From: Haematococcus lacustris
Taxonomy: Eukaryota > Chlorophyta > Chlorophyceae > Chlamydomonadales > Haematococcaceae
Length of the DNA: 64,000 nucleotides
Assembly (NCBI GenBank): GCA_030144725.1
Contig: JASKMD010000380.1
Coordinates: 1 to 64,000, forward strand
Direction: 5' to 3'
Shown: piece after piece, positions 1 to 11,210 of the stretch
Numbering within the stretch: position 1 is the first letter of the stretch
Layout: the number at the start of each line of letters is the position of its first letter
Notes under the pieces: model-generated
Databases searched by the model: none
What the model saw: the letters and a program-made list of their open reading frames with translations, nothing else
Told to the model about the DNA's origin: nothing
Program-made: the position numbers and the translations under genes

Positions 1-930
1 GTGGCCTGGTGCAGCTGTGGGCACCACATGAGCCTCCGCACTGGCGCCTTAAACCGCTTGCTCCAGGCTGACCGCAACAAGCGGTTCTGCACCTGACCTG
101 GCTGGGGCTTCCAGTCCTCAGGCCTGGTGGGCTTGCTGCTGTCCAGCTCTTCCTCACAGGGCTGGAGCTGTTCATGATTGAGCTGACCCTGCTGGTGCGG
201 AACTCATCCACTGTCACCACCTTGCCTGGCACCCTGTCGGCCCAGTGGGCACAGGTTTTGCTTGTGTGCGGGGCCACGCATCGTTTGCTTCCAGCCTGAC
301 AGCTCGCTGGGTATGGCGTACTCCGCAGCCCAGTCCTTGACCCTCTGTTCCATCAGAGGGTCCAGGATGTGGAGGTGCTGGGGAGGGACTGGGGCAGGGG
401 GAGGGGGCGCCTCCTGGCCAGCCTGCTGCTGCTGCGCTCCTGCAGCTTGGGCTGACAGGCAGGCTGGGCTGGGCATGCTGCTAGGCCTGCTGCAAGGCTG
501 CCAGGGAGAGGGTCCAGGGGGGCTGCACCCTGGGCTGGGGGGGGCTGCACCGAGGGAGGGGGAGGGGCGGGCGCGTAGTCTTGGTGGGAGGCCCCACCAT
601 GCACTTGAGCAGCTGCAGCAAGACTGCAAGGGACGCTAGCTTGCGCTACTTGTGGTGGATGCCGACCCTCAGCCCTTCAGGTAGCACTTGATGACCTGGA
701 GCCTCGAGTTGGCCCGCTCCTCCAGTCGCTCCTTACGCGCCCTCCCTTTTGGCGAGACGGGGCCCACCCAGCCCAGGTTGTCAGGCTTGCCCTTGGGCTT
801 TGGCTTAGGCTGCTTGGGTTTGGGCTGTTTGGGCCCATCCGTGCCCTTGCGCTTCTTGCCCTTCATTGCGCTCTGTAGTACATGGTACTTCACGACTGTT
901 TCCACTCTCACGACTCTCACTCTCATGACT
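1..930 (-). pseudogene. Fanzor/TnpB-like protein, copy A (broken, subfamily 1)
   Basis: Read on the minus strand, roughly 870-669 gives a basic N-terminus (MKGKKRKG, several KPKP repeats, then RLQVIKCYLKG). A Pro-rich stretch follows, and about 240-1 gives KVVTVDEFRTSRVSS, a Cys-containing segment and PVRRLMWCP. DEFRTS matches the RuvC-II region of TnpB/Fanzor proteins, where the Glu is catalytic. The copy parallels copies B, C and H in order and wording but has at least one stop after YLKG, a frameshift between the RuvC-II block and the following PCEEELD-like block, and no middle part; the RuvC-III end would lie left of the window. It sits where the 5' half of the tcdA gene should be, so it probably interrupts that gene or an upstream intron. 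The family call rests on motifs only. Confidence 0.62.
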
Positions 931-1339
931 TGCATTGGCAACAGTTACATTGGCAACAGTTACATTGACAGCTGGGTCCAGTGAGTTGTTGTTGTCAGCT
1001 GTTGTTGCAAACAAGGTCCTCCAACAGCAGGTGCCTTCAGACCTCCTCCTCTAGCACGGCAAGGAGGGTGTGCAGGGCCTTCAGAGCAGAGATGGGGTAC
1101 GGGTGCAGGTGTTGTGGGGCTGCAGCTCAGATGTTGAATGGATTGGCACCAGGGCCACGCATATGGCCACGCTTGATGAAGATGTGGCATAGGGATGGAC
1201 ATACTGGGCCTGACCAGCAAACCAAGGGTGCCAAGTGCCTTGACGAGTTGCAGCGTGACCAAAAGGAGCATCCACTGGGGTTGTGCGCAGGCTCAAGCTG
1301 GTGTGACGTGCGGCATGGTCACACACCTGGGGCTTGCAG
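931..1339. other. Non-coding stretch between copy A and the first visible tcdA exon
   Basis: I see no convincing exon here. The tcdA segment that should precede VALVAACKRR (an Asp-Cys-Ile-Asp-type motif in the family) is not found in any frame, so this is most likely intron or transposon flank. A short GGCAACAGTTACATT duplication lies near 937-966. Confidence 0.5.
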
Positions 1340-1775
1340 GTTGCGTTGGTTGCGGCATGCAAGCGGCGGGGGCTGCCAGTGCTGAGCGTGGCGGGGGCAG
1401 GGGCCAAGGCCGACCCCACCAGGCTGCATGTGGTTGACATTGGTGAGCGTTGCACCACACACGTACCTTGACATTGGCCGGGGCAGTGTTTGTGTGGTGT
1501 GACTCTGCCCCCCAAGAGGCTTTGCACAGCTAGTGTGCCCATGCACTCTTGCATCATGCAGGTGAGAGCAGCAATGACCCGCTGGCCAAGGCACTGAGGC
1601 TCAGGTGACTTGAGGCAGCCTAGTTAGGCAGACTGGACATGGTGCCTGTTTTGGCGTGGCAGCGCCTGGCCTGACCAGGCCTGCTGAGAGTCAACATGGC
1701 TCACCCAGGAGAAAGCAGGGTGGGCACATCAGGCTGCTCTTATCCATTAGCACATAGGGGATGCCATGTGTCGCT

Positions 1776-1806
<31 letters not shown>

Positions 1807-4800
1807 ATGATGATGTTGATGGAGGTTGATCACAAAGCCCCTACATTTGAGTAGATGTGAGCCCTTCATGTGCTGGGCAAGGGGTGGGCTTAAGGTTAGG
1901 GTCATGTTTACACCAATCCCAACACCTGAGCTCATGGGCTGCCTGGCCTGTTATGAACTGCCCTACCTGCCTTGCCCAGCCGCTCATAGCTTGCTGGCAT
2001 GCTGCCTTGCCCAGGCTGAAGCGTGATCATGGCATCAGCTGGGGTGTCCCCGTGCTGCTGAGCACTGAGAAGCCACGCTGCAAGCTGGTGGCGTCAGAGG
2101 AGATGATGGCGTCAGGCAACCTGGCAGACTTTCAGGTCTGGGCCAAACTGGCACGGCAGTGGAGGAGGGAGGGTTGGACCGGGTGGGTTGGGGTGGGTCT
2201 GGGTGCAGTGTGATGTGATGGGGTGAGTTAGGCTTTGAGGGTGAGCTGACCGCAAAGCCCAGGCCACCAGGGCACGGCCGGGCAGGTGGGTCTGCGCTGA
2301 CCCCTTGTTTGCTTGTCAGCACGAGGACTGCAGTGTAGTCTGTTAGCACCCGGTGGGATTCTCACACTGGGGCACAGCACTTGATGAGATGGGACTCGAT
2401 GCACTGATGCACAAGCATCGATCGCAAATGTGCAAAAAGGTGTCATGGGAATGAAGGCTGCTCTCTGTCAACGGCTGGCAGGCCGTCTCACACTGGTGTA
2501 CTAACTCACATAGGTGCGTGCAGGGAAGGGAAGGGGCTGCTCCCTGCCTATGTCTGGCAGGCGTCACTTTTGTTGCCCACCCCTTTGCTGCCGTGCTCTG
2601 AGTGCCGGTCACTGACTGCCACTGCAGGTGGTCCCGAACTTCAGGGTACGCACCATCCCAGTCTTAGGCACCACCCCGGCTGCATTCGGGTGAGCAGCTT
2701 GCATGATAGTGGGGCACATGCATGGAGGGCTCTCGCTCCATGCACTCACCACCCTTCCGCTCACCCTGGAACACCAGCCCTCTCGCCAACCCTACGCCTT
2801 GACACAGGTTACAGACAAGCTGGCTAGACTGCTGGAACTAAACAGCACTGACCAGCCACATGTAGCTCAGGGTCAGGGCCAGGGTCAGGGTCAGGGCCAG
2901 GGCCAGGGTCAGGGTCAACCCAGTGGGTGGGCTCTTATCTGTCTCTCAGGCCTGGTCAGGTAGACAAGCCTGGGAAGCTTGCGACTGGTAGTAAAAGATC
3001 TGATACTGGGCCCTGGTACTCCCGCATCCCCTGCATTTGTTGCCTGACCCCGGCGTCAGCCAGCTTCACCCAAGCCTCCCTTTACGTTAGCATTTCAAAA
3101 GAAGCGCTGCATGCCGACCTGTTGTGCGTCACCTTGGCAACCCTGTCTGATACAATGCCAAGGGAGCCCAGGGTGAGGGGAGGGCGTGCAGGTGGTCCTT
3201 TGCCGTCCTGGGTAGATGGTGGGAGCAGGTCACGCCCTAGGCTGCAGCTCCTCATCTCATGGAACGCCGATGCATGCAACCAGTGCGAAGGACCTGAAGA
3301 GGCAGCCCTGCAGCTTGGCTGTGCTGACCTCCCTGTGCTGCCTTGCTATCGGTGGCAGGATGGCTGCAGCGGGCTGGATGCTGTGCCAGTTGGCAGGCAT
3401 GCCGTTTGAGACCACCCCCATCATGATCCTTGAGGGCAGGCAGGTGTGGCATGGGCTGATGTTGGGGTGGAAGGGGTCACTCCTAAGGGCTCAGAGTCAC
3501 ACCTGGATTGCATGAGCCGTCAGGTAACCCCTCCCTCTCCCACCCTCCTGATGCCCGCCTGCACCTCATCGGCACTCAATGAGGCATGTGCTTCATCTTG
3601 CCACCAGCCACCTCCATGCCCCTCCTCCCAACCCTTTCACGCTCTATGCTTGTGTAGCAAAGTGCCTGACTGGAGCTGAGAGGCTGCCCTCACACCTTTG
3701 CAGTGTCCAGGGTGTGTGACCAGTGCTTTGGCATGTGCAAAGCTGCATCCCCTTGCCATGCTTCCATGCTCATTCAGCACCCAGACATGGCTGGACCTTC
3801 TTTATGTCAATCGTCACACGGCCTGGTCCTAGGGGCCTGGCCTGCCAGTACTTGCAGCTGCTTGCACAACAAGGTGGCTGTGCCTGCCTGCAGTACGATG
3901 ACCAGCTGGCGCTGCTGGCTGAGAGGGAGATGAATCGCTGGGGGAGCGCCTGCCCACCACTGCCTGTGGACCGTGATGATGTGAGCCCTGGGCGGGCGGC
4001 GGCGGGCGCGGGCAGGCAGGCGGGCGGGCTCGCTCCAACCAGTGTGATTGCCCTGTGCTTCTGCCAGCTGAGCTGTTCCTCCTTCTGCCACCCAAGGCCG
4101 GCAGTTTGATGACCCTGGGCGTGCTGCTGCAGGTGGTGTACCTGTTGCGGGAGCTGTGGAGAGGGTTCAGCGCTAAGGCGGGGCCGCCTCCACGCATCCC
4201 AGGTTCGAGCCCAGTCTCGCCTAGCCTTGCCAACATGCACTCTCATGCTGCTACATGCACTGTAGCATGTGATATGATACACACAGGTGCCATGCTGGCG
4301 TGTGCCATGGTGCCTCCTGTGCAGGGGGAGACAAGGGCCTGAAAAGGGCAACAGGCCACCTGTGTTTGACTCGTGAGTACAGCGCCTCACAGTCCCTGCA
4401 CCCCTTGCTCTTGGTCAACGTATCTATTGCGCTCACAGACTGTAGCAAGAAGTTTACTCATGTGTCTCAATGCACAACTTCGACCCCTTTTGCTCAATGC
4501 TCGTTCATGTGGCCCAATGCGCGCCGTATACTTCTCTATATATACCTTTTACCCTATACCTCAACGGTCCTTAGTTGCACCCTTCTGCTCCTAATCCCTC
4601 CCTTGTACTTATCCACTGCGTCCTGACCGAGTCTAGACATTGTTGCTTAGCTGGTTTTTGCCTGCCTTCTGGTTCGTGGCTGCTTCCGATGATGATGTCC
4701 TGACATTCGCCGTGTCTGGAGGCAACGGTTGCAGGATGGGATGCAAGTAAGCCTGCGCACGTGGACAACCTGGTGAGTGAACTCCGTGCACATGCTATGG

Positions 4801-4972
4801 TGCTGCCGGCGTTTTGTGAATGCCGGGATGCATGCTGCAGGTACTCTTGACATTTGAGGAGGCAGACGCGCACGATGCCACGAGTCTGGTTGAGTTGCGG
4901 CTGCGGGACCCTGAATATTGCGAGCGTGTTGAGCGTGTTCTGACAAAGGCTCGGAACGAGCATTATTATTGA
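1340..4972 (+). CDS. tcdA: tRNA threonylcarbamoyladenosine dehydratase (TcdA/Tcd1, E1-like), 3' part
   Basis: Ten exons join in phase: 1340-1442, 1562-1604, 2015-2135, 2628-2689, 3359-3443, 3894-3980 (an alternative acceptor starts at 3849), 4133-4202, 4325-4372, 4735-4772 and 4841-4972. Together they give about 262 residues ending in NEHYY. Visible family motifs, in order, are LPVLSVAGAGAKADPTRL, WGVPVLLSTEKPRCKLV, FRVRTIPVLGTTPAAFG, ELWRGFSAK, LTRWDASKPAHVDNLVLLTF and EEADAHD. This enzyme family uses ATP to dehydrate the t6A base at position 37 of ANN-decoding tRNAs to the cyclic ct6A form; eukaryotic homologues are tied to mitochondria or the outer membrane. The N-terminal half of the ThiF/E1 fold, including the ATP-binding Gly-rich loop, is missing from the window, and Fanzor-like copy A lies directly upstream. 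I cannot tell whether the 5' exons lie further left or are lost. Reading frame is unbroken across all introns, which argues for a live gene or a recent truncation. Confidence 0.9.
1785..1817. repeat. (GAT)n microsatellite in a tcdA intron
   Basis: An uninterrupted run of GAT trinucleotides lies between tcdA exons 2 and 3. It follows a short CTG run at 1771-1785. Confidence 0.9.
2868..2920. repeat. (CAGGGY)n hexamer repeat in a tcdA intron
   Basis: About eight imperfect copies of CAGGGC/CAGGGT lie in the intron between exons 4 and 5. This is the complement-related cousin of the long CCCCTG arrays elsewhere in the window. Confidence 0.85.
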
Positions 4973-5367
4973 TCGAGAGACATGGAGGTTGCGTTGTGTT
5001 CGAGCATGGCGCATGATGCAGTAGTCCTGCCTTGCTCCTGTGCAGTGGTGGGACAGGACCAACATATGGATGAACGTCCCCATGTGACCAACGTGTCCAT
5101 GTGAATGGAAGCCGTGGTCGTCCGGGATCAGGCTCCTTCCAGAATCATTAGCTAGACAGGTGAAGAAGCTTGCGCAGATTGCTATGTGGGTAAAGCTGCT
5201 GGGCGGGTTTTATGGCGGTGCCACATGAGTGATTAAGTAGTGAGTACTGCAGTCCTCATACGACAACACCTTCTCATCAACTCGAAGCATGTTTGATGGA
5301 AAGGCACAATTACAATATGTGCACTGGAGGATGCGTGGGCCTATCAACGAGCACTACATCAGACAAA
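4973..5367. other. Intergenic, tcdA 3' flank
   Basis: No exon or RNA gene recognised. It should contain the tcdA 3' UTR; the first TGTAA-type poly(A) motif I see downstream is far off, near 5571, inside element DNA. Confidence 0.5.
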
Positions 5368-6100
5368 CAAAACTTATTCAACAAGGAACAACATGTCGGC
5401 CTGTGGGTAATCTCACTCAGCTACTACAAACAAGTTGTAGCATCCTCGGTCGCACCCTTGATGACTACAAACCCAACTCCGGTGGCACTCTTTCCTGGGG
5501 CTAATCCCCCTTGACCACTGGGCACCTCATCAACATTAACAGCTTAATGCTTAGAAGGCTAACAGCCTGTGTAAACTACTAGGCCCTATGCGTTGTTGCG
5601 GGCCCGGCCATCAATACCCCGCCGGTACTCTGCAGCCCGGTGCAGCCGCTGCCTGACCTTGGGCAGCCGGTCATTGACCAGCTTGTAGCGCTGCTGGTAC
5701 TCCTCGCCGACAGGTGGCAGAGCCTCCAGGTCATCCCATTGGCACAGCTCTATGGGGCGCTGCATGCTCTCCCCAATGCGCGGCAAGTTCTGTCCAGCCA
5801 CCTGCCCCCTGGGGGGGCCTGGGGTCGTGGGGCTGGGCCAGGTGCTGCAGAGAGGGGCTGTGCCTGGGCTGGGGGAGGGGAAGGGGGTCCCTCGGCTGGG
5901 GGGTCCTGGGCTGGGGGAGGGGGGGGGGGTCCTGAGCAGGGGCAGGGGGGGGTCCTGGGCTGGGGGAGGGGGGGAGGCCTGGGCAGGGGCAGGGGGAGGA
6001 GGGTTGGGCGGCACCTGGTGGCACCACGACAGGCCCCACACATACTTCCCATGCCGCTGGCTCCAGGCTGGGCGCACCAGCCGCGGGTTGACCTGGCTTA
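5368..6100 (-). pseudogene. Fanzor/TnpB-like copy F with conserved 3' tail (subfamily 2)
   Basis: On the minus strand about 6100-5586 encodes RPAWSQRHGKYVWGLSWCH, a Pro-rich linker, then, after a frameshift, RIGESMQRPIELC, KLVNDRLPKVRQRLHRAAEY and GRARNNA with stop TAG at 5588-5586. Compared with copy E, 19 bp are missing just before RIGES, which deletes the RuvC-III Asp and shifts the frame. The RuvC-II part is absent. The 3' flank 5585-5368 matches the 3' flanks of copies D and E and ends at the shared point TTGAATAAGTTTTG. Copy D carries the same 19-bp deletion, so D and F descend from one already inactive parent. Confidence 0.65.
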
Positions 6101-6647
6101 CATGTTACACCGCAACCACCCGACCTTAGGGCCTAGTAGCCAAGCAGGCTGTGACAGTGTGGTTGCAGGGCCTCATGTGGTGCCCCTGTACCAGACCAGA
6201 CCAAGGCTGTAACAGAGCACTTAAGCATAAAGCCGTTTAGTTGCAGTAGTCATCGAGTGTGCGATTGATGAAGCCACCGCCCGTCCAAATGCAGGTATAG
6301 CCAGACCAAATACTTACCAGGCTACCTGAGTGTGCCACTGTGCTAAGCGTAATCAATGTTTTGATAAGTTGCGATGATGCCACTAACGAAGGTAGGCTGC
6401 ATGATAGAACCGGGAGCTAGCAAGAACTGTGCGGACAGTTTGTATTGTAAGGGAAGGAGTTACATGCACAAATACTCCACTACCAAACGCCTCTGCGAGA
6501 ATTATGCAGAACATCTCACAAAATGCCTCCCATGTCACTATGTACATTTCGTGTGGACACTGCCAGCCCTTCATGCAACCTGTGAGACGCCATCACAAGC
6601 TACGGTATGGATGCTGATTCTGGGATTTCTCGTGCCCAGCAAACGAG
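6101..6647. other. Intergenic, 3' flank of the secreted Cys/Ser-Pro protein gene
   Basis: No gene recognised. A minus-strand TGTAA (plus-strand TTACA near 6459), about 190 bases past the stop at 6648, would fit the usual volvocine poly(A) signal. Confidence 0.4.
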
Positions 6648-8262
6648 CTAGAAGACAGCATTGCGCCGACGAGCCCCAGCCTGTAAGCGTGACAGAACAA
6701 TCAAGTATGCACCAACACCAGGAATAAATGCCAGCTGTCCAACTGCACCCCAACCAGCATCAGCTCACCTTGACAGTGGCTGATGAAGTAGCTGTGGCTG
6801 TTGCGGAAGGTGATGCAACTGGTGATGGAGAGGGAGATGGGGAAGGCGAAGGGGAGGTGGTGACATTAGCCTGCGAGGTACACCAATCATGGACAGCAGA
6901 CTTGGCGCGGCAATGTCAAGCCATCCATCTATGCGGCAACCGGTGGCACAATTGATGGTCCACTTCTCACAGGTGTAAACTACCGGCATGGACCAGCAAT
7001 ACATCACTGGTGCCAGAGAGGTAACATACACTTACTGGAACTCCAATGGAGGTGGAGGCAATGGCTGCGCCAGTAGCATCCTTGTAAGCACATGAACGGT
7101 TGTTCTGCGCGCAAATAGACACATACGCTATGGTCATGAAAGACTATGAGCAGCAGGGTGCTGGCATGTGCCAGGCTGCAAGACAGAGCATCATAAGAGG
7201 GTAGGGTAGCAAGCATGGGACATGACCACCCACCTGGAAGCCCCAGCACCTCCCCTGTGAATCCTTGGTGTTGCAGGTGGCACCAGGCGCAGAAGCATTG
7301 CAAGCAGGGGCGCTCTCCCAGGTCACTGCGATAATGGGCAAGGCCCCAAACACAAGCAGAGCATGTTGCAGGAGTTGTAAGAAAGGCAGCACACCCTCCA
7401 AATGGGCAACAGCCATCGTGGCAGTACTACAACCAGACAACACATTGCTTACTGCAGAGCTGCCAACATGAACTAGTCAGCTGCACATCTATGCAAGGTA
7501 GGTGCACAGCCTCTAAGCACTGGGTCTCACCACTGGGCGGGGAAGCCACAGGTGGAGAAGAGGGGCTTGGGTCTCCAACACATCGCTTGTACTCAATGCT
7601 GTTAACGGCAAAGCTGCAGGTGCAGGCAACGTCGACCAGATTGATGCAAGCAATAACAAACACATACATAACACATACGTACACAAATACACACCTGTTG
7701 CAGTCGACCCTCACAGTTTGACCAGGGCCTGCAGTGGCTTTGCCATCAACAATTGAGACAGCCGGCTTGCCGTCGGTGGAGACGGCTCCTGCAAGTCATA
7801 GACCGGGCTCTCCGCTCGCCCAAACATCGATAGTCGACACCATGCTGGCAGCTGGATGCTGTGCGCTGCGCACCAGCATTTGAATTAACGACAGCATTCC
7901 CGCCATTTGAGTTTGCAACAGCATTGGCCACTGCCACAGCTTGTGACAGGTGACGCCGCCGTGAGATGTAGCTGCGACCTTGATGGTTGCGGCCTGCAGG
8001 CAACCAAGAGCAGGTGGCACAGGATCTCGGCGTCTTCCCGGCAGTTCCAAACAGCCTCGGATGCGCAACTGCTGCAAGCCCGTGATTCTGCTGGAGCCAA
8101 GTGTCGCGTGAAGATGCCAAGCAAAGCTGCAGCCAGTCCTGATGGGTGGGGCCGACCAGTTCTTGCAGCCGTGCGCCGCTCACCATTTGCGGAGGCGCCA
8201 ACCAGCACGCAGGCCAAGGCCGCTAGCAGCAGGAGTGACGCAAGGCTGGATGGACGTGACAT
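6648..8262 (-). CDS. Secreted Cys-rich protein with C-terminal Ser-Pro repeat
   Basis: Minus-strand exons, high to low: 8262-8184, 7993-7874, 7788-7695, 7613-7531, 7451-7234, 7104-7036, 6870-6769 and 6680-6648. All phases agree and give about 265 residues. The start is chosen because MSRPSSLASLLLLAALACVL is a clear signal peptide ending near GASAN. Next come an Ala/Asn-rich stretch (SQAVAVANAVANSNGG), a segment with PGQTVRVDCNR, and scattered Cys residues (EYKRCVGD, SAPACNASAPGATCN, NNRSCAYKD). A Thr/Ser-Pro run (about six SP units) and the end RRRNAVF follow. Several NxS/T sites are present. This is the style of volvocine wall or extracellular-matrix hydroxyproline-rich glycoproteins, but I do not see a complete pherophorin domain and make no function claim. 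The 7451-7234 exon holds a hydrophobic stretch that may instead hide a short intron. Confidence 0.62.
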
Positions 8263-8647
8263 GACTATGTGTGCTATGTCGCGGTAGTCTGGCTGAGTAC
8301 GCTCTGCGACGGGCGTGGTCGGGTCTAGAGTGGGTTTGCAAATAGCTCACTTCTCATTGGTTGGTGATCACGCCCTGAACTTAACTTCAGTTTTAGGCAA
8401 ACCAACTCGGACACGGCTTCACACGGTTGGACACTTGATGCGCAATGCATTCAGTGCCTTGTGCCCGGACAGTGACAGCGACAGATACTACACCGCAGCT
8501 GCTGACCAGCTCGAAGACGCGCCGGCTTCCGTCAAGCCCGTCACCCTGTGTATCCTTCACGCTCCACAAACTCAAATCTGTGTACTACTTCGTTACATAA
8601 GACGCCGTCACACTGAAGGGACCATACACCGTCATGTCAAGCTGGGA
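8263..8647. promoter_or_regulatory. Upstream region of the secreted-protein gene
   Basis: About 380 bp lie between the start codon at 8262 and the segmental copy beginning near 8648. I see no clear TATA box or named operator. It should contain the promoter by position only. Confidence 0.35.
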
Positions 8648-8790
8648 TTGATGTGTAACCCCATGCCCGGCTGCCGGCCTAATAGCGTGAGCATATGCAG
8701 CCTGTTGGGCTGCCAAGGCACTGCCAACATGGGCGGCTGCAAGGGGCCAGGCATGTATGACCTGTCCAACCTCGGCAAGAAATTAGGGGG
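8648..8790 (+). pseudogene. Duplicated exon fragment of the FN3/Cys-rich gene
   Basis: The plus strand reads CNPMPGCRPNSVSICSLLGC and continues GTANMGGCKGPGMYDLSNL, almost the same as the exon at 15850-16014 of the gene at 12066-20574. It lacks the neighbouring exons and continues straight into intron-like sequence, with a poly-G run and then DNA matching 16275 onward. It is an exon copied together with the Fanzor-like element in the following intron. Confidence 0.8.
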
Positions 8791-9326
8791 GGGGGGGCAA
8801 TGCGAGGGAGGGGGGGGGGGGATCCCCCTTCTTCTATTGGTCTTTGGCCACACCCACACGTGACCTGGCTCTACCTTAATGGTACCCAGTAGCTGACCCC
8901 AGTGAGACTTAGGTCTCGCGAGTCTCGGATTTACATTGAGGCGGAGGGTGTATGGGAGGGAGGGGGTGTATGGAAAGGAGGGGGTGCGTGAGAGGAGGGG
9001 GTGTGTCGGAGCAATGGGTGTGAGAGAGCAATGGGTGGGAGAGAGCAATGTATCCTTCCTTGTCAGCACCTTTGCTCTCAACCTTGAGCATTCATTGCAG
9101 TCGAACACACTAATTGTGAACCACTACAAAACAGTGTTTTTGCCTGTGTGGAGTTCCCATCGCATGTGTATGTCATAGCCTACATATGGCATACACATGG
9201 TCACGGTCGCCTACCACCTACAGCATTGCCTGACCCCTGTGACAGGGCGATGCATAGAGTTGGCATGACAAAACATGCACTAAGCGTAAGCTGATGACAG
9301 CTTCAAATGGGGGGGGCTTGCTGCTA

Positions 9327-10695
9327 CTAGGCCTTGGGTGGCTTGTCTCGCAGCCGCTTGTAGCCCAAGCCAGGATACTCCTTGCCCTTGGCTGGCAGCG
9401 CTCCCTGCTCTGGCCAGTAGCACAGCTCCAGTGGGCGCCACCTACTCTCCCCAATGCGCTGCATGTTCAGCGCTGCATTGCAGTCCCTGTCCAGCCACCT
9501 GCCTGGCTGTGGTGCTGGCTTGGCTTTGGCAGCCTTGCCCTTGCCCTTGCCCTTGGTGGGCTCAGCTGCCTCTGGCTCAGCCTTGGTGCGCTTGGTGCGC
9601 TTGGCTGGCTATGTCAAGGCCCAGGTCCAGAGTCTATTCACCACCACCACTTGCCTGGGTTGGAGTAGTGCTGCTGCATGGCGACCGCCAGCTGCATGGA
9701 GTGATGGTTGATGGTGTTGAGGTCACCGGTGAAGTTGGCGCTGCCCAGCTGCTGCAGCTTGGCCAGTAGCTCCTGGTTGCTGGGCTCATCAAAGGCTGGC
9801 TTGATGCTGTAGTGTAGGTTCTGCCTTGGGCGCCCAAGCCGCCGCTGCAGCTGGTCGTAGGGGGTGAGGAAGTTGGAGTTAGCAAAGTACAGGCAAAACA
9901 CCTTGAGCTGCTGCAGCATGACTGGGTCTTCGCAGTCAAGGGGCATGGGTGGCCCAGTGGGAGCTGCTGGTGGGGGGTGGCGGGCAGCAATGCGGGCGCT
10001 GGGTGGGCGCAGGGTGGGTGGTGCTGGGACAGGCTCTGGCTCAGGCTCAGGCTCTGGCTCAGGATCAGGTTCTGGCTCAGCCTCAGGAGCCCAGTCCATT
10101 TCCATGCTGGCTGGCTGAGCAGGGACACGCAGGGGGAGTGGGGGTAGGGGTGCAGCATCCAGTGCACGGGGAGGCTGCACGGCTGGAGGTGTAGGGGCGC
10201 TGAGGTACCCCGGGGTGCAGTAGCCCACAAGGCATGTCAGGAAGATTCTGAGCACATAGAGTGATGCGATGACGCGCAGCTGGCTGTGCACCCCAGCCCT
10301 CAGTTAGAAATGGGCCATCATCTTGCGGCGGGTTTTCTTGCAACCGCGCAGCACGGCGTCACCCGGGACTTTGATGACCTGCGGCGACCAAGAACAATCG
10401 ACATTTTGACAGGGCCGGCACATCACGCACACGAACAGTGCGGGGTCAGTCAAGGCGGTATGCGCCCCCGTGCGCACCTGTCGGCGCTGGGTTTTCCATT
10501 CAACCCTTCGCTCCTCGCGTTGTTTGGCTGTGGGGGTCCTAGGACCTGCGCTGGCATGAACAGCAGCGCTGGCATGAACAGCAGCTCACCGGACTGCACA
10601 GTTGCAGCGGACCACACCACAACTACGAACGAACCTTGGCTTTCAATCGGAAGGGGTTCTTGCTCCGCGGCACTGGGCCGCTTCCTCGGAAGCAT
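9327..10695 (-). pseudogene. Fanzor/TnpB-like copy B (subfamily 1, most complete N-terminal half)
   Basis: From the minus-strand ATG at 10695 the copy reads RKRPSAAEQEPLPIESQGSF. A region near 10380-10200 follows with LRVIASLYVLRIFLTCLVGY, then an acidic Pro-Glu repeat (PEPEPEPEPEP, near 10100-10030). A helical-looking segment follows (KVFCLYFANSNFLTPYDQLQ, then NHHSMQLAVAMQQHYSNPGK). After a gap, GRWLDRDCNAALNMQRIGES and RWRPLELCYWPEQG end in RDKPPKA at stop 9327-9329. DRDCNAALN is the RuvC-III motif of TnpB/Fanzor proteins. The RuvC-II block is missing: the frame stops at about 9636, right after NPGK, so the copy is internally deleted. The whole unit is a segmental copy of 15880-18120. Confidence 0.7.
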
Positions 10696-10824
10696 TGCGC
10701 CACTAGGCTCATACCTACTAACACCTGCTGAGCTCCTACTTATACCCAGGAGACGATGTCACTCACTCTCGCACTCCCAAAGGGCACACTCCCAAAGGGC
10801 ACACTCCCAAAGGGCACCAGTCCT

Positions 10825-11210
10825 TCCTTGTCAGCACCAGCACTCATCCACAGGCTCTGAGGGCACCGTTGGGACAGAGCAGCTCTGCAGGCACTCGCAG
10901 GTCACCCTTGCACCCTGGAACCGTACAGCACATAACAGGAGCATGAGCTAGGGCAGCCTCGGGTGCACCCCCCTACACTGACCCGCCGTACTGGTGTGGT
11001 GAGTGCTGCCCCTCCTGCCCCTGCTGCCCCTGGCGTACCCCGCTGCTCAGCCTGCTGAGTATGGGGCTGCCACTGCCACTGTCTGGTACTTTCTGCCACT
11101 GTCAGCCACTGCCACTGTCTGGCACTGTCTGCCACTGTCTGGCACTGTCTGCCACTGTGTGGTATGGGGCTGCCACTGCCACTCTAACCACGCAGGTTAG
11201 CCAGCGGGAT
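10825..11210. repeat. Mosaic repeat: shared 235-bp block plus ABCG junction-like fragment
   Basis: 10825-11060 is nearly identical to 17075-17320, where it sits inside copy C and not beside it. It begins with TCCTTGTCAGCACCAGCACT. The following 11060-11210 carries CTGCC/ACTGTCTGGC repeats and ends in CTAACCACGCAGGTTAGCC, close to the intron-exon border of the ABCG gene near 43680-43700. Both points suggest DNA assembled from copied pieces. Confidence 0.6.

Noticed and set aside
4196..4215. tRNA-like GTTCGAGCC near a tcdA exon end
   Set aside because: It overlaps a well-supported splice donor and no tRNA arms pair around it.
9634..10291. Ser-Gln-rich reading of the PEPEP region on the minus strand
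   Set aside because: A shadow frame; the Glu-Pro frame continues the Fanzor-like copy B.
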